A stretch of 64,000 bases of DNA, taken from NCBI RefSeq assembly GCF_017351175.1, contig NZ_JAFMPN010000001.1, forward strand, positions 124,001 through 188,000, read 5' to 3'. The notes beneath the pieces were generated by a model. That model saw only the letters and a list, made by a program, of their open reading frames with translations, was not told the DNA's origin and did no database searches. Origin of the DNA: Desulfovibrio sp. Huiquan2017. Lineage in GTDB: Bacteria > Desulfobacterota > Desulfovibrionia > Desulfovibrionales > Desulfovibrionaceae. Made by a program: the position numbers and the translations under genes. This document shows positions 32,340 to 41,947 of this stretch, one piece after another; the first letter of the stretch is position 1, and every line of letters begins with the position of its first letter.

Positions 32340-33439
32340 TGTTGAACCTCCCGGCAATCGGGTCCGACGATCGCCGTGTCGAGATGCATAGGTTGAAAAT
32401 CCTTGGTCTTGTCACGTTCGGGGATGGCGGCGTTGAGCCCGCAAATCTCGGAGGAAAATCCGTAGATACCGAGTTCGGGATTGCCGCCGACCACGCCGGG
32501 ACGGAACTTCTTGCGGTCTTGCGCCATGAACATGGAGCCGTCGGGCAGACAGCCGATGACGCAATTGGGTCCGTCGATGATCAGCTTGCGACAGGAGCGT
32601 TTGAGGTCGGCCAGGAATTCCCGGTCGGGATGGTCGCGCATCTCGTCGTCGTTCATGGGTGTGATGATGTGCTTGTAGGCACGGATATCCAGGCCCAGCC
32701 GCTTGGTGGTGTAGTGGGCGATGTGCGTGAACACCTCGGAATCGGACTGGTAGCCCCGGTAGCCGGTGACCCCGCGCGATGTGAGGTATTCGCGGATGGG
32801 CACGAAGGCCGTGTTCTCGCCGTTGGTCATGGTGGAGATGCCTTCGAGGAAGAAGGGATGGCAGGCATACAGATTGATGGCGTAGTTGGTGTTCTGCCGT
32901 CCCTGAGCCAGGATATGGCGGGCGTAGAGCTCCTCGCGGTCGAGCCTGAGATACCCGGCGATGGTCAAGGGGTCGCCCACTTCCTTGATCATGATCGTAT
33001 CGGGCCAGAAGGAAAAGACCATTATGTCGCCCTTCTCCTCGCCCATGGCGCGAAGGTCCAGGCGCATCTGAACCAGATTGGAATCCACCTGGGCCTGGGT
33101 CATCCCCTTCCACTCGTCCGGAATCCTGAAGGCGATGGAGGCGTAGGTCCCCCGCTTCGGCGTCCCGACCGGCGGTTCGACGTCCGGCTTGAAGGTTGCG
33201 GAATACTTGGACTGGAATCCGTTCCTCGTCATGTATTCCGACATCCGCGCCAACCCGGCGTCGGTAAAGATGCCGGACAGTATGGGATATTCCTTGAGTT
33301 CCTCCCACGGTCCTCCCAGACCGCTGAGGAACAACCCCACGCCGGAGCCGTCATGCCCTTCCTTCATGACATTGAGGGCATCGACGGCGCGCATGGGTGA
33401 CACCGGGTCACGACTTGTGAGCGCAAATAAACGGCACAT
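32303..33439 (-). CDS. Glutamate synthase glutaminase (class II amidotransferase) subunit
   Basis: A 378-residue Ntn-hydrolase glutaminase. It starts MCRLFALTSRDPVS, so after Met removal Cys is the N-terminal nucleophile. EGHDGSGVGLF and NTNYAINLYACHPF fit the family's Arg/Asn/Gly substrate pocket. It releases ammonia from glutamine for the synthase subunit. In standard GltB this domain is fused to the FMN domain; here it is separate and first in the operon, as in the archaeal-type enzyme. A terminator-like hairpin in the leader at 33580-33617 may regulate all three genes. Confidence 0.92.
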   Translation of the reverse strand: MCRLFALTSRDPVSPMRAVDALNVMKEGHDGSGVGLFLSGLGGPWEELKEYPILSGIFTDAGLARMSEYMTRNGFQSKYSATFKPDVEPPVGTPKRGTYASIAFRIPDEWKGMTQAQVDSNLVQMRLDLRAMGEEKGDIMVFSFWPDTIMIKEVGDPLTIAGYLRLDREELYARHILAQGRQNTNYAINLYACHPFFLEGISTMTNGENTAFVPIREYLTSRGVTGYRGYQSDSEVFTHIAHYTTKRLGLDIRAYKHIITPMNDDEMRDHPDREFLADLKRSCRKLIIDGPNCVIGCLPDGSMFMAQDRKKFRPGVVGGNPELGIYGFSSEICGLNAAIPERDKTKDFQPMHLDTAIVGPDCREVQQCSQNDPLRLQL

Positions 33440-33573
33440 AGTCTCGATTCACTCCGCAGTTAAAGTTCCTTCGCCCCGCCGCGAAAAAGCGGCGGCGCGC
33501 ATGGCGGACACCGGACAAAAATCCAATGATTCCCAAAATTCCAAAGCCGAGGAAACGCGCATCCCGCAAGGGG

Positions 33574-33617
33574 CAAAAAAGCCTGCTCTGCGACCGGGAA
33601 AACGATCGCGGCAGGCT
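33574..33617 (-). terminator. Leader terminator (attenuator candidate) of the glutamate synthase operon
   Basis: On the minus strand AGCCTGC (33611-33617) pairs with GCAGGCT (33580-33586), with further pairing inside (GCGA/TCGC), followed by six T. It lies about 135 bases before the glutaminase start, so it would stop the transcript before the operon unless an alternative fold forms. Confidence 0.6.
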
Positions 33618-33673
33618 CTCCGGCTCAAGAGTTTCACAATAATGCAACTTCCAAGGAGCTGTTCACCGTTGCA

Positions 33674-33694
33674 TTGTATAATAAGTTTATACAA
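33674..33694. promoter_or_regulatory. Palindrome upstream of the glutamate synthase leader
   Basis: TTGTATAA (33674-33681), spacer of five, TTATACAA (33687-33694): perfect 8-bp arms in an AT-rich stretch at the likely promoter. Either an operator or overlapping promoter elements. Confidence 0.5.
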
Positions 33695-33776
33695 ACCCCG
33701 GAAGGTGAACCTAGATCAAAACGGGAGAACGTGCAACCGTAACGCATTCATGGCATTTGTCAATTTTGTTAACAAC

Positions 33777-33802
33777 AAAAAGGCGACGCAAAAAACGTCG
33801 CC
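33777..33802 (-). terminator. Terminator of the hicB gene
   Basis: GGCGACG/CGTCGCC stem (33782-33788 with 33796-33802); the minus strand continues with TTTTTGTTG. It follows the hicB stop by about 90 bases, a stretch otherwise empty. Confidence 0.7.
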
Positions 33803-33891
33803 CTAGTCCCCAAGAATGACAGGAGAATTAAATTCTCATCCGCGTACGAGACGAGTCTGAAAAAAATTACGGAATGGTGGATTCAGGGGGG

Positions 33892-34293
33892 TCAGACAGC
33901 GAATATATCGGTTTTGATCGCCAGACGCGACGCGGCCGCCAGGAAATCGGCGGGAGAAACTCCATACTGACGGCAATACTTCTCAATTCTGGCCAGGAGA
34001 TGAACGTGCATGACCATTTCGAACTCTTCGAAGTCGCTCCCATCCCCTTGAACCGAGATATTGATCGCTTTCTTGTCCATATTTTCGGGTTGCGCGAGCA
34101 AAACCTTCTTTTTCGAGGGGGCCGGAAGGACTTCACCCTGTTCCAGACGATCCTCCACGAACATGGCCAGGGCTTCATGGGCATTATCCACCGCTTCGTC
34201 CAGGTCCTCGCCGAAACTGGTGCATTCCGGGAAATCCGGGAACGTCACGGACACGCCGTGCTTCTCCTCTTCGAACAGGGCTACGTATTGCAT
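33892..34293 (-). CDS. HicB family protein without a HicA partner
   Basis: A 133-residue protein. Residues 1-60 are the HicB partial RNase H-like fold: MQYVALFEEEKHGVSVTFPD, FPECTSFGEDLDEAVDNAHE, ALAMFVEDRLEQG. The C-terminal part (about 85-133) has a helical DNA-binding-like segment (RIEKYCRQYGVSPADFLAAA), as in HicB antitoxins that repress their own operon. No HicA toxin gene (about 60 residues, double-stranded RNA-binding fold) is found on either side. It may be an orphan antitoxin or a HicB-like regulator. Own terminator downstream. Confidence 0.82.
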   Translation of the reverse strand: MQYVALFEEEKHGVSVTFPDFPECTSFGEDLDEAVDNAHEALAMFVEDRLEQGEVLPAPSKKKVLLAQPENMDKKAINISVQGDGSDFEEFEMVMHVHLLARIEKYCRQYGVSPADFLAAASRLAIKTDIFAV

Positions 34294-34331
34294 CCGCCGC
34301 CTCCTTTGATGATGAAACAGAGTTGAAAAAT

Positions 34332-35555
34332 CTATTCGATGCAGCCCGGCAGGGAGGCAATAACCCGCTTACTCAGGAGCATAAAGACCTCGGCCCCTTC
34401 CTGCAGGTGTCCAGCCAGGGACTCGGCCTCCTGGCCCGTGCCGCAGAAGAGGTCCATTCGCGTGTTCTGGATGGCTCCGCCCGTATCCTGGGCCAGAACC
34501 AGGGAAAAGAACGGATCGGCCTCGCCGGTGCCGTAATCCATAAGCGAGGTTCGCAGGGCGAGCACGCTGCCCAGCGGAATCATGCGCCGGTCCACGGCCA
34601 CGCTAACGCGCGGGGTCAGGATGGAGCCGATGGAGCCGAAAGGCCCCTCGTCCGCCAACTGGAAAAAAACGTAGCTCGGATTGCGGAAGAGGATGTCCTC
34701 GGCAACGTCAGGGTGCGCGTTCAGAAACTCGCGGATGCGCTGCATGCTCATCTCTTCCTTGGGAATGTAGCCCTTTTCGATGAGCACCCGGCCAATGGAT
34801 ACGTACTGGCGGCCGTTCTTGCCGCCATAGAGGATGTGCTTGTAGGTCCCGTCGGGCAGATCCAGCCTGCCGGACCCCTGGATCTGGAGAAAGAAGACAT
34901 CCACCGGATCGGCGGCCCAGGCGATCTCGTCACCCTTGCCCGCTAAAGCGCCCTGCCCGTCGATGTCCGCGCGGCCGTAGTACGGTTTGATCGTGTCCCC
35001 TTCCACACGATAGACCAGCCGCTGTCCGGCCCAACGCGGATGAAACCGGCCCAGATCCGCTACTTTAAGATCGCCGGGCACGCCGTACAACGGATACTTG
35101 TAGGTCGCGTCCGGGGTCAGCGAGGCCTTGAGCCACGGCTCGTAATAGCCAGTCAGCAATGTCCCGGGCTCCAGCCGAAACCAGGCGAACCGCTCGGCCA
35201 ACAGGGAGGGATCCTCGTCCAGCCGATCGAGCAACGCGTCGAGTTCGCTCACGGAATCGTACAATTGCCCCCAGGTCAAAAGCAGTCCCGGCTTTTTGAC
35301 GCAAACCGCGTCTTGCGGCCGGGAGCGTATGTAGCGCAGGTTGTCCGTGATGCCGGGGCGCAGGTCCTTCCATGAAGCCAGGCCCTGCGGTTTGAGGGAC
35401 AAGGCGGAGGTCAGTCCCCTGGCCGCCCGCACGTCCACGGGCACATAAGCCGGAGTCGTGGGCACGGGCTGCGGCGCGGGAGGTTCGGTCACGCAACCGG
35501 CGAGCGGGAGCAGGACCAGCAAGGCCAAAACGCAAAGCGAATTTCGGGAAATCAT
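34332..35555 (-). CDS. mltA: Membrane-bound lytic murein transglycosylase A
   Basis: A 407-residue lipoprotein (lipobox LLPLAGC near residue 22). The MltA barrel is seen in LLTGYYEPWLKASLTPDATY, the VDVFFLQIQGSGRLDLPDG segment and GRVLIEKGYIPKEEMS; the 3D domain ends in SLMDYGTGEADPFFSLVLAQ with the catalytic Asp, then DTGGAI. It cleaves glycan strands from the outer membrane inner face. ATG at 35553-35555 forms TGATG with the stop of the preceding gene, so translation is coupled to the AI-2E family gene. AGAGG lies 8 bases upstream. Confidence 0.92.
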   Translation of the reverse strand: MISRNSLCVLALLVLLPLAGCVTEPPAPQPVPTTPAYVPVDVRAARGLTSALSLKPQGLASWKDLRPGITDNLRYIRSRPQDAVCVKKPGLLLTWGQLYDSVSELDALLDRLDEDPSLLAERFAWFRLEPGTLLTGYYEPWLKASLTPDATYKYPLYGVPGDLKVADLGRFHPRWAGQRLVYRVEGDTIKPYYGRADIDGQGALAGKGDEIAWAADPVDVFFLQIQGSGRLDLPDGTYKHILYGGKNGRQYVSIGRVLIEKGYIPKEEMSMQRIREFLNAHPDVAEDILFRNPSYVFFQLADEGPFGSIGSILTPRVSVAVDRRMIPLGSVLALRTSLMDYGTGEADPFFSLVLAQDTGGAIQNTRMDLFCGTGQEAESLAGHLQEGAEVFMLLSKRVIASLPGCIE

Positions 35556-36661
35556 CAAATCGCCTCTTCGTGATCGTCCAGGTCGTCGGCGTATTCCTCC
35601 AGGTAGATTTGCAGCATGACCATGACGAAGCTCAGGATCAGCGGGCCGTAAAAGATACCCAGCATGCCGAAGGAGTAGATGCCGCCGAGGATGGCGATGA
35701 AGATGTAAAAGGTCGAAACGCGCGAGGCTTCGCGCATGAAGATGGGCCGCAGGATGGTGTCGATGCCGACGACGAAGATGCCGCACCACAGGGCCAGGAA
35801 AAGGGCCGGCTTCCACTGCCCGGAGAGAAACAGATACCCCACGGCGGGCACCCAGATCAAACCGGTGCCGAGCACGGGAATGAGCGAGGAAAGAGCCATC
35901 ATGCCGCCCCAGAAAAAGGCCGGGATGCCGGCCACGGCCAGCCCCACCCCTCCAGCGAAGCCCTGGAGCACGGCCACCAGAAGGCAGCCCATGAGCACAC
36001 CCCGGGCCACCCGCTTCAGGCTGTCGATGATATAATCCTCCTGCTTGGGCCGCAACGGCGAGAGGCGCTTGATGTAGGCGACCATCTTGGTGCCGTCGCG
36101 CATGAAGTAGAAGAGGATGAAGACCATCAGCAGAAAATGCATGACCAGCTTGGCCCCGTCCCGGGCCAGAGACGTTCCGAAGGACAGCATGTTCTGGGCG
36201 AACTCGCGGGAATATTGGAGAATACCCGCCTGGATCTGGACCTCGTCAATGCGCAGGAACGGCAACTGCTCATGGAGAAGATTCGCGTATTTGTCGAGCA
36301 TCTCCAGGCTGAGGAAAGACTTGTAGGAACCCTGGGCGATCCAGGCGTTCAGGGAGACCAAAGACTCCACGCCCTGGCTGATCAGGGCCATGAACAGGAA
36401 GGCCAAGGGCAGAACCAGGGCGAAGACGATAATCCCCACGGTCAGGGCCGAGGCCCAGGTCCGCCGTCCCTTGCACAACTTCAAGGCCCAGTTGAAGACC
36501 GGAGTAAACAGGACGGCCAACACCGTGGAAAAGATCATGGTATGCATGAAGGGTTCCACCAGCGAGAACCCCAGGTACAGGGAAAACAGCAGGAGGAGGA
36601 TCAGGAATACCTTGTAGATGCCCCCGCTGATCAGGGGGGCCGGACCATTCGATTCGCTCAT
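35555..36661 (-). CDS. AI-2E family membrane transporter
   Basis: A 368-residue protein with about eight helices typical of the AI-2E/UPF0118 family: FSTVLAVLFTPVFNWALKLC, the central IDSLKRVARGVLMGCLLVAV, IPAFFWGGMMALSSLIPVLG and TFYIFIAILGGIYSFGMLGI, GPLILSF. Members export autoinducer-2 or act as Na+/H+ antiporters; the substrate here is unknown. It overlaps mltA by the TGATG junction and starts 7 bases after the hybrid kinase gene, forming a three-gene operon. Confidence 0.9.
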   Translation of the reverse strand: MSESNGPAPLISGGIYKVFLILLLLFSLYLGFSLVEPFMHTMIFSTVLAVLFTPVFNWALKLCKGRRTWASALTVGIIVFALVLPLAFLFMALISQGVESLVSLNAWIAQGSYKSFLSLEMLDKYANLLHEQLPFLRIDEVQIQAGILQYSREFAQNMLSFGTSLARDGAKLVMHFLLMVFILFYFMRDGTKMVAYIKRLSPLRPKQEDYIIDSLKRVARGVLMGCLLVAVLQGFAGGVGLAVAGIPAFFWGGMMALSSLIPVLGTGLIWVPAVGYLFLSGQWKPALFLALWCGIFVVGIDTILRPIFMREASRVSTFYIFIAILGGIYSFGMLGIFYGPLILSFVMVMLQIYLEEYADDLDDHEEAI

Positions 36662-36668
36662 ATTTCGT

Positions 36669-38267
36669 TCAAGCTCCGTGGAAGGGGCGGCAGGGCCGGA
36701 ATTGTTCCTTCTTCAGGGTTGATTGTATGATTGCGGCGACGGTGTCAACGTCAACCGGCTTGGAAACATAATCATCCATACCCGCGTGCAGGCAACGCTG
36801 CTCGTCGCCCCACATGGCCCGTGCGGTCAGGGCCACGATGGGCACGGCCGGGTCCAGGCAGCCGATTTCCGGGTCCCGGATGCGCCGGGTAGCCTCAATG
36901 CCGTCCATTTCGGGCATTTCCACGTCCATAAGCACGATGTCGAAAGGCCCTTCCTTGAGGGCCTTCACAGCCTGCGCGCCGTCCGCGGCCAGGACGACCG
37001 CGCAGCCCATCTTTTCAAGCAGGCGCACCAGATAACGCTGGTTGACCAGATCATCCTCGGCCACCAGGACTCTGACGCCCGCAAGAGGCGAATCCTCGCC
37101 CAGAACCGAGGCGGACGGCGAGGAGTCCTCATAGGGGCTGCGCTCCAGCGGTACGGTCACGGCAAAGACGCTGCCCCTGCCCACCTCGCTTGAGCAGCGC
37201 AGGGTGCCACCCAAGAACTCCACCAGCCGGTTGGCGATGGCCAGCCCCAGGCCGAGGCCGCCCGTGGCGTGATGAAGATGGTCCGCGCCCTGATGAAAGC
37301 TCTCGAAAATTTCTTCCAGCTTGTCGCCGGGGATGCCGACACCCGAGTCCCGGACCAGGACCTGCACGGCCAAGGCACCATCCGGCGAGGACGCCCCCCC
37401 CTCCCCCGCCGTCGGAGAAACATCCACCAAGACCTGCCCCGAAGGCGTAAATGAGACCGCATTGGCGACAAGATTGCCGATCACCTGGCGCAGCTTGGAC
37501 GGATCACCGCGCACCCAGTCCGGGATATCCGGGGAAATGGAGTATTCCAGGCGCACGTTCTTGGCCTGGGCCGCCCGGCGGTGTTGCGAGAGCACGCCGG
37601 TGACGAGGTCCTCGATGCGGAAGTCCACCTTGCGGACGGTCAGGGAGCTGGCCTCCAGCTTGGAGTAGTCGAGAATCTGATTGAGTACCGACAGCAGTCC
37701 CATGGAGGATTCCTTGATGAGCCGGACGTTCTCGCGATACGGCTCGCCCAGGTCGGACAGAAGCAGCAATTCGGTCATGCCGAGCACGCCGGTCATGGGC
37801 GTACGCAGTTCATGACTGACCGTGGCCAGGAACGAGGCCTTGGCGCGACTGGCGGCTTCGGCGGCCTGCTTGGCCTTGCGCAGCTCCCGTTCCATCTGGT
37901 GCTTGTACAGCCCGACCTCGATGGCCGCGCGCAGCTCGATGTGGTCCACAGGCTTGACCAGATAACCGAAAGGACCGGTCACCGTGGCCCAGTGCAGGGT
38001 CTCCTCGTCCACCACCACAGTCAGGAATATGACGGGAATGTCGAAACGAGTGCGCAGCTCACCTGCAGCCTCAAGACCATCCATGTCGCCTTCGAGCAAA
38101 ATGTCCATGAGTACAATGTCCGGGGCCAACCGGTCGGCCAGACTCAAGGCCTCCTCCCCCCGGCAGGTCATGCCGACCACGTCATATCCAGCCCGCTCCA
38201 GGGCCAGCTTGATATCCAATTGCGCCAGAGCGTCGTCCTCAACGACCAATATCTTGCTTGTGGGCAT
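36669..38267 (-). CDS. Hybrid histidine kinase with receiver domains at both ends
   Basis: A 532-residue cytoplasmic protein: receiver 1 (residues 4-120; phospho-acceptor Asp55, Lys105), HisKA with His152 in SHELRTPMTG, HATPase with NLVANAVSF, DSGVGIP and GGLGLGLAIA, then receiver 2 (about 400-525; VLMDVEMPEMDG). There is no membrane segment or sensor domain, so input probably arrives by phosphorylation of receiver 1. Output target is unknown. ATG at 38265-38267 has GGAG six bases upstream; the open frame further upstream is not protein-like. Confidence 0.92.
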   Translation of the reverse strand: MPTSKILVVEDDALAQLDIKLALERAGYDVVGMTCRGEEALSLADRLAPDIVLMDILLEGDMDGLEAAGELRTRFDIPVIFLTVVVDEETLHWATVTGPFGYLVKPVDHIELRAAIEVGLYKHQMERELRKAKQAAEAASRAKASFLATVSHELRTPMTGVLGMTELLLLSDLGEPYRENVRLIKESSMGLLSVLNQILDYSKLEASSLTVRKVDFRIEDLVTGVLSQHRRAAQAKNVRLEYSISPDIPDWVRGDPSKLRQVIGNLVANAVSFTPSGQVLVDVSPTAGEGGASSPDGALAVQVLVRDSGVGIPGDKLEEIFESFHQGADHLHHATGGLGLGLAIANRLVEFLGGTLRCSSEVGRGSVFAVTVPLERSPYEDSSPSASVLGEDSPLAGVRVLVAEDDLVNQRYLVRLLEKMGCAVVLAADGAQAVKALKEGPFDIVLMDVEMPEMDGIEATRRIRDPEIGCLDPAVPIVALTARAMWGDEQRCLHAGMDDYVSKPVDVDTVAAIIQSTLKKEQFRPCRPFHGA

Positions 38268-38693
38268 GTTTTTCTCCGTTGCAAGCTCATCTTGGGATCG
38301 TTTTGACCTCTGTATCTTTCCTATCCTGATCCTGCGCCCAAAAAAAGGATAAATATATTTTTCCGGGCGGCATCTTTCATCTTTTTCCGAAACGACCGAA
38401 CAGACTTCCTGCATGCGGGATTTATTCCCGGACAATTCAGACCCTTATTCTGCGTTTAACAGAATCTCCGCAAAATATTCGGCCCAAAACGAGATCCCGG
38501 CAACCGTCGCCAACCGAGAACCATCTTGAAATTTCCGGACATTGAGGGTAGGAAGGACTGTCGTTCTGTGAACAAAATCGTTCAATACGGATTCGACGGA
38601 GAGGAACCCAAGCCCATAGGCCGTGTACCCGGACGGAACCAGGGGCCGAGGATACCAACCACCAACCAACCTACTGTTTCATTGGAGGAAAGG
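38268..38693. other. Divergent intergenic region
   Basis: Separates the hybrid kinase operon from the amino-acid transporter genes. It has an AT-rich stretch near 38335-38390 and a small hairpin ATTCTG/CAGAAT near 38447-38463. I see no gene or recognised riboswitch; the 120 bases before 38694 would be the transporter leader. Confidence 0.4.
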
Positions 38694-39518
38694 ATGAAAC
38701 GCATTATTACCCTTGTGGCCGTGCTGTCTCTGCTGCTGTGCGCCGCCATGTCCGCTCAGGCTGCCGACATCGAACTCGCCAAGAAATCCACCCTGGAGCA
38801 AATCGTCCAAAGCGGCACCCTGCGCGTGGGCCTCGAAGCCGGCTACATGCCCTTTGAAATGACTGACAAAAAGGGCAACATCGTCGGTTTCGACGTCGAC
38901 ATGGTTAAAGAAATGGCCAAAGCCATGGGCGTCAAGCTCGAACTGATCAACACCGCCTGGGACGGCATCATCCCCGGCCTGCTCTCCGGCAAGTACGACC
39001 TCATCGCCTCCGGCATGACCATCAACCAGGAGCGCAACCTGAAGGTCAACTTCGCCTCCCCCTACATCATCGTCGGCCAGACCGCTCTGATCGCCAAGAA
39101 GTCCGCCGACAAGTTCAAATCCTGGAAGGATCTGAACCAACCGGGCGTCGTCATCACCTCCAAGCTGGGCACCACCGGCGAACAGGCCGCCAAGCGCCTC
39201 TTCCCCAAGGCCACCTACAAATCCTTCGAGATGGAGGACCAGGCCATGCTGGAAACCATGAACGGCAAAGCCGACGCCACGGTCTACGACCTGCCCATGA
39301 CCTCCATCTTCTACAGCCAGCACGGCAAGGATGCAGGCATGGTTCTCCTGAAGGAGCCCTTCACCTATGAGCCGCTGGGCTGGGCCATCAACAAGGGTGA
39401 TCCCGATTTCTTGAACTGGCTGAACAACTTCATCGTCCAGATCAAGAATGACGGCCGTTACGAGCGGATCTACAATAAGTGGTTCGGCTCCAACGACTGG
39501 TACAACAACATCCAGTAA
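38694..39518 (+). CDS. Polar amino-acid ABC transporter substrate-binding protein
   Basis: A 274-residue periplasmic binding protein (family 3). Signal peptide MKRIITLVAVLSLLLCAAMS ends at AQA; then GTLRVGLEAGYMPFEMTDKK, GFDVDMVKEMAKAMGVKLEL and GLLSGKYDLIASGMTINQER, the SBP_bac_3 signature. GGAGG lies 8 bases before the ATG at 38694. It delivers a polar amino acid (class includes Gln, Glu, His, Arg) to the permease. A strong terminator separates it from the permease gene, which may keep this subunit in excess. Confidence 0.93.
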   Translation: MKRIITLVAVLSLLLCAAMSAQAADIELAKKSTLEQIVQSGTLRVGLEAGYMPFEMTDKKGNIVGFDVDMVKEMAKAMGVKLELINTAWDGIIPGLLSGKYDLIASGMTINQERNLKVNFASPYIIVGQTALIAKKSADKFKSWKDLNQPGVVITSKLGTTGEQAAKRLFPKATYKSFEMEDQAMLETMNGKADATVYDLPMTSIFYSQHGKDAGMVLLKEPFTYEPLGWAINKGDPDFLNWLNNFIVQIKNDGRYERIYNKWFGSNDWYNNIQ

Positions 39519-39533
39519 TCACCGAACGATTGT

Positions 39534-39567
39534 CCGGGGGTCGCGCACAGCGACCCCCGGTTTTTTT
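39534..39567 (+). terminator. Terminator between binding protein and permease genes
   Basis: CCGGGGGTCGC (39534-39544), loop GCACA, GCGACCCCCGG (39550-39560), seven T. As the permease and ATPase genes continue on the same strand, partial readthrough would give more binding protein than membrane subunits. Confidence 0.88.
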
Positions 39568-39593
39568 CGCGCACCTACCCCATCGAGCTTACA

Positions 39594-40604
39594 ATGAATG
39601 AAACCGCGAAGGTCGAACCCAAGAAAGAGTTCGACAGGAATCTGTTCTGGAAAGTGGCATACGCAGTCACGCTCATCGTCGTGTGCCTGGGCTTCTACTG
39701 GGCCACCACCCAGACCGACTATATCTGGCGTTGGAACCGCATTCCCAAATATTTCTACTATGTGGACACCGTCAACGTAAACGCCGAGATGGAAGGCGAC
39801 GTGACCTCCATCACCAGGAAAGACGACGACTCCGTGGTCATCGTCTCCGACGGCACGAATTCGGAATACTACACGGTCCCGGACTCCAACCTGAACGTGA
39901 GCGAAGGCGAGACCGTGTTCATGGGCGATACCCTCGGCACATATACCGAAGGCAAGATCGGCCTGTTGCTGGAAGGCACGCTCATCACCATCGAGGTCAG
40001 CGTGCTCTCGATCTTCTTCGGCATCCTCATCGGCCTGTTCACCGGGTTGTCGAGAATATCGAGCAACCCGTTCCTGAAGATGTCGGCCATCACCTACATC
40101 GAACTCATTCGAGGTACCCCGCTCCTGGTCCAGATCATGATCTGGTACTTCGTCCTCGGCACCATCCTGAATAACCTGCTCATCAAGGCGGGCCTGTTCC
40201 AAATTCCCGAGTTGTGGTTCGGCGTGGCTTCGCTGGCCATTTTCGCCGGGGCCTACGTGGCCGAGATCGTCCGCGCGGGCATCCAATCCATCCACAAGGG
40301 ACAGATGGAGGCAGCGCGCTCGCTGGGCATGACCAAGGTCACGGCCATGCGCAGGATCATCCTGCCCCAGGCCTTCAAACGCATCTTGCCGCCGCTGGCA
40401 GGCCAATTCATCAGCCTGATCAAGGACTCCTCGCTGCTCGGCGTCATGGCCATCCGCGAGTTGACCAAGGCCACCCGCGAGGCGGTCACCACCAGCCTGA
40501 TGCCCTACGAACTGTGGTTCGTATGCGGCGTGCTCTACCTGGTCATCACCTTCACCCTGTCCATGTTCGTCCAACACCTTGAAAAACGGACAGCGGAGGC
40601 CTAG
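39594..40604 (+). CDS. Amino-acid ABC transporter permease with an inserted beta-rich domain
   Basis: A 336-residue permease of the HisM/GlnP family. Residues 21-40 are TM1; residues about 43-120 form a non-membrane insertion; from about 120 the canonical permease follows ([33 protein letters not shown], and the EAA loop [20 protein letters not shown]). The insertion ([40 protein letters not shown]) has the look of a barrel-sandwich hybrid fold with a GD turn. Usual permeases of this family are about 220-240 residues. The homodimer would form the channel with the ATPase encoded 2 bases downstream. Confidence 0.88.
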   Translation: MNETAKVEPKKEFDRNLFWKVAYAVTLIVVCLGFYWATTQTDYIWRWNRIPKYFYYVDTVNVNAEMEGDVTSITRKDDDSVVIVSDGTNSEYYTVPDSNLNVSEGETVFMGDTLGTYTEGKIGLLLEGTLITIEVSVLSIFFGILIGLFTGLSRISSNPFLKMSAITYIELIRGTPLLVQIMIWYFVLGTILNNLLIKAGLFQIPELWFGVASLAIFAGAYVAEIVRAGIQSIHKGQMEAARSLGMTKVTAMRRIILPQAFKRILPPLAGQFISLIKDSSLLGVMAIRELTKATREAVTTSLMPYELWFVCGVLYLVITFTLSMFVQHLEKRTAEA

Positions 40605-40606
40605 CC

Positions 40607-41338
<732 letters not shown>

Positions 41339-41368
41339 AATACCCGGCGAAAAGGCTTTACGGAATCA

Positions 41369-41466
41369 GGTCCATCCCGATGGACCTCCGCACGGCCCCC
41401 CGCAAACGGGACAGAACATAACCAGACAGAACCGGGCCGGAGGAAAAGGACTTCCCTCCGGCCCGG
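41369..41466 (+). terminator. Two hairpins after the ABC transporter genes
   Basis: GGTCCAT/ATGGACC at 41369-41386, and CCGGGCCGGAGG/CCTCCGGCCCGG at 41432-41466 (12-bp stem, 11-base loop). Neither has a long T-run. The surrounding 41339-41557 holds no gene. Confidence 0.55.
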
Positions 41467-41557
41467 ATCACACCCCCTTCGGGGCATTGCATTTTTCGGG
41501 TAACGTCTACGAATCGCGCCCGCCGCCTCCCCTCCGATCGACGGGAAAAGAATCCCG

Positions 41558-41947
41558 CTACGCGCCCGCCTGGAGAAACTCCCGGTAAATGGCCAGCAGC
41601 TTCTCGACATACTTCTCCATGGAATACTCCGGAGCGATGGAAAGCGCCGCCTGGGAGAGCGTGTCATGCAGTTGCGGATCGGACAACACCTGCAGCAATT
41701 TAGCCGCGACGTCCTCAACCCGCGTGGAGCAGACCAGCGAGGACGGGGCCGCGATTTCAATGGACGGGACATGTTCCGAAATCACCGCCGGAAGGCCACA
41801 GAACACCCCTTCCACATGCGTCACGAGCAAACCTTCGTAATAACATACGCCGCCCTCAGAGGAGCCACGGCCAAGTTGAAGAGTCGGTCCCTCACTCCGC
41901 CAAACGGCAACCCGCCGACAATGTGAACGACATCAAGAGAGAATCGC
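41558..41947 (-). pseudogene. Decayed family 4 glycosyltransferase, C-terminal remnant
   Basis: Two adjacent minus-strand frames together read like the C-terminal third of a GT-B enzyme. The upstream part (SLDVVHIVGGLPFGGVRDRL) ends at a stop; after a frame change the downstream part continues VEGVFCGLPAVISEHVPSIE and ends in the usual helices (YSMEKYVEKLLAIYREFLQA). The N-terminal two-thirds and a start are absent. It looks truncated and frameshifted. A short functional protein from 41830 is unlikely. Confidence 0.6.

Noticed and set aside
38268-38693. Riboswitch before the amino-acid transporter
   Set aside because: The leader is long, but I could not fit any known riboswitch core to it.
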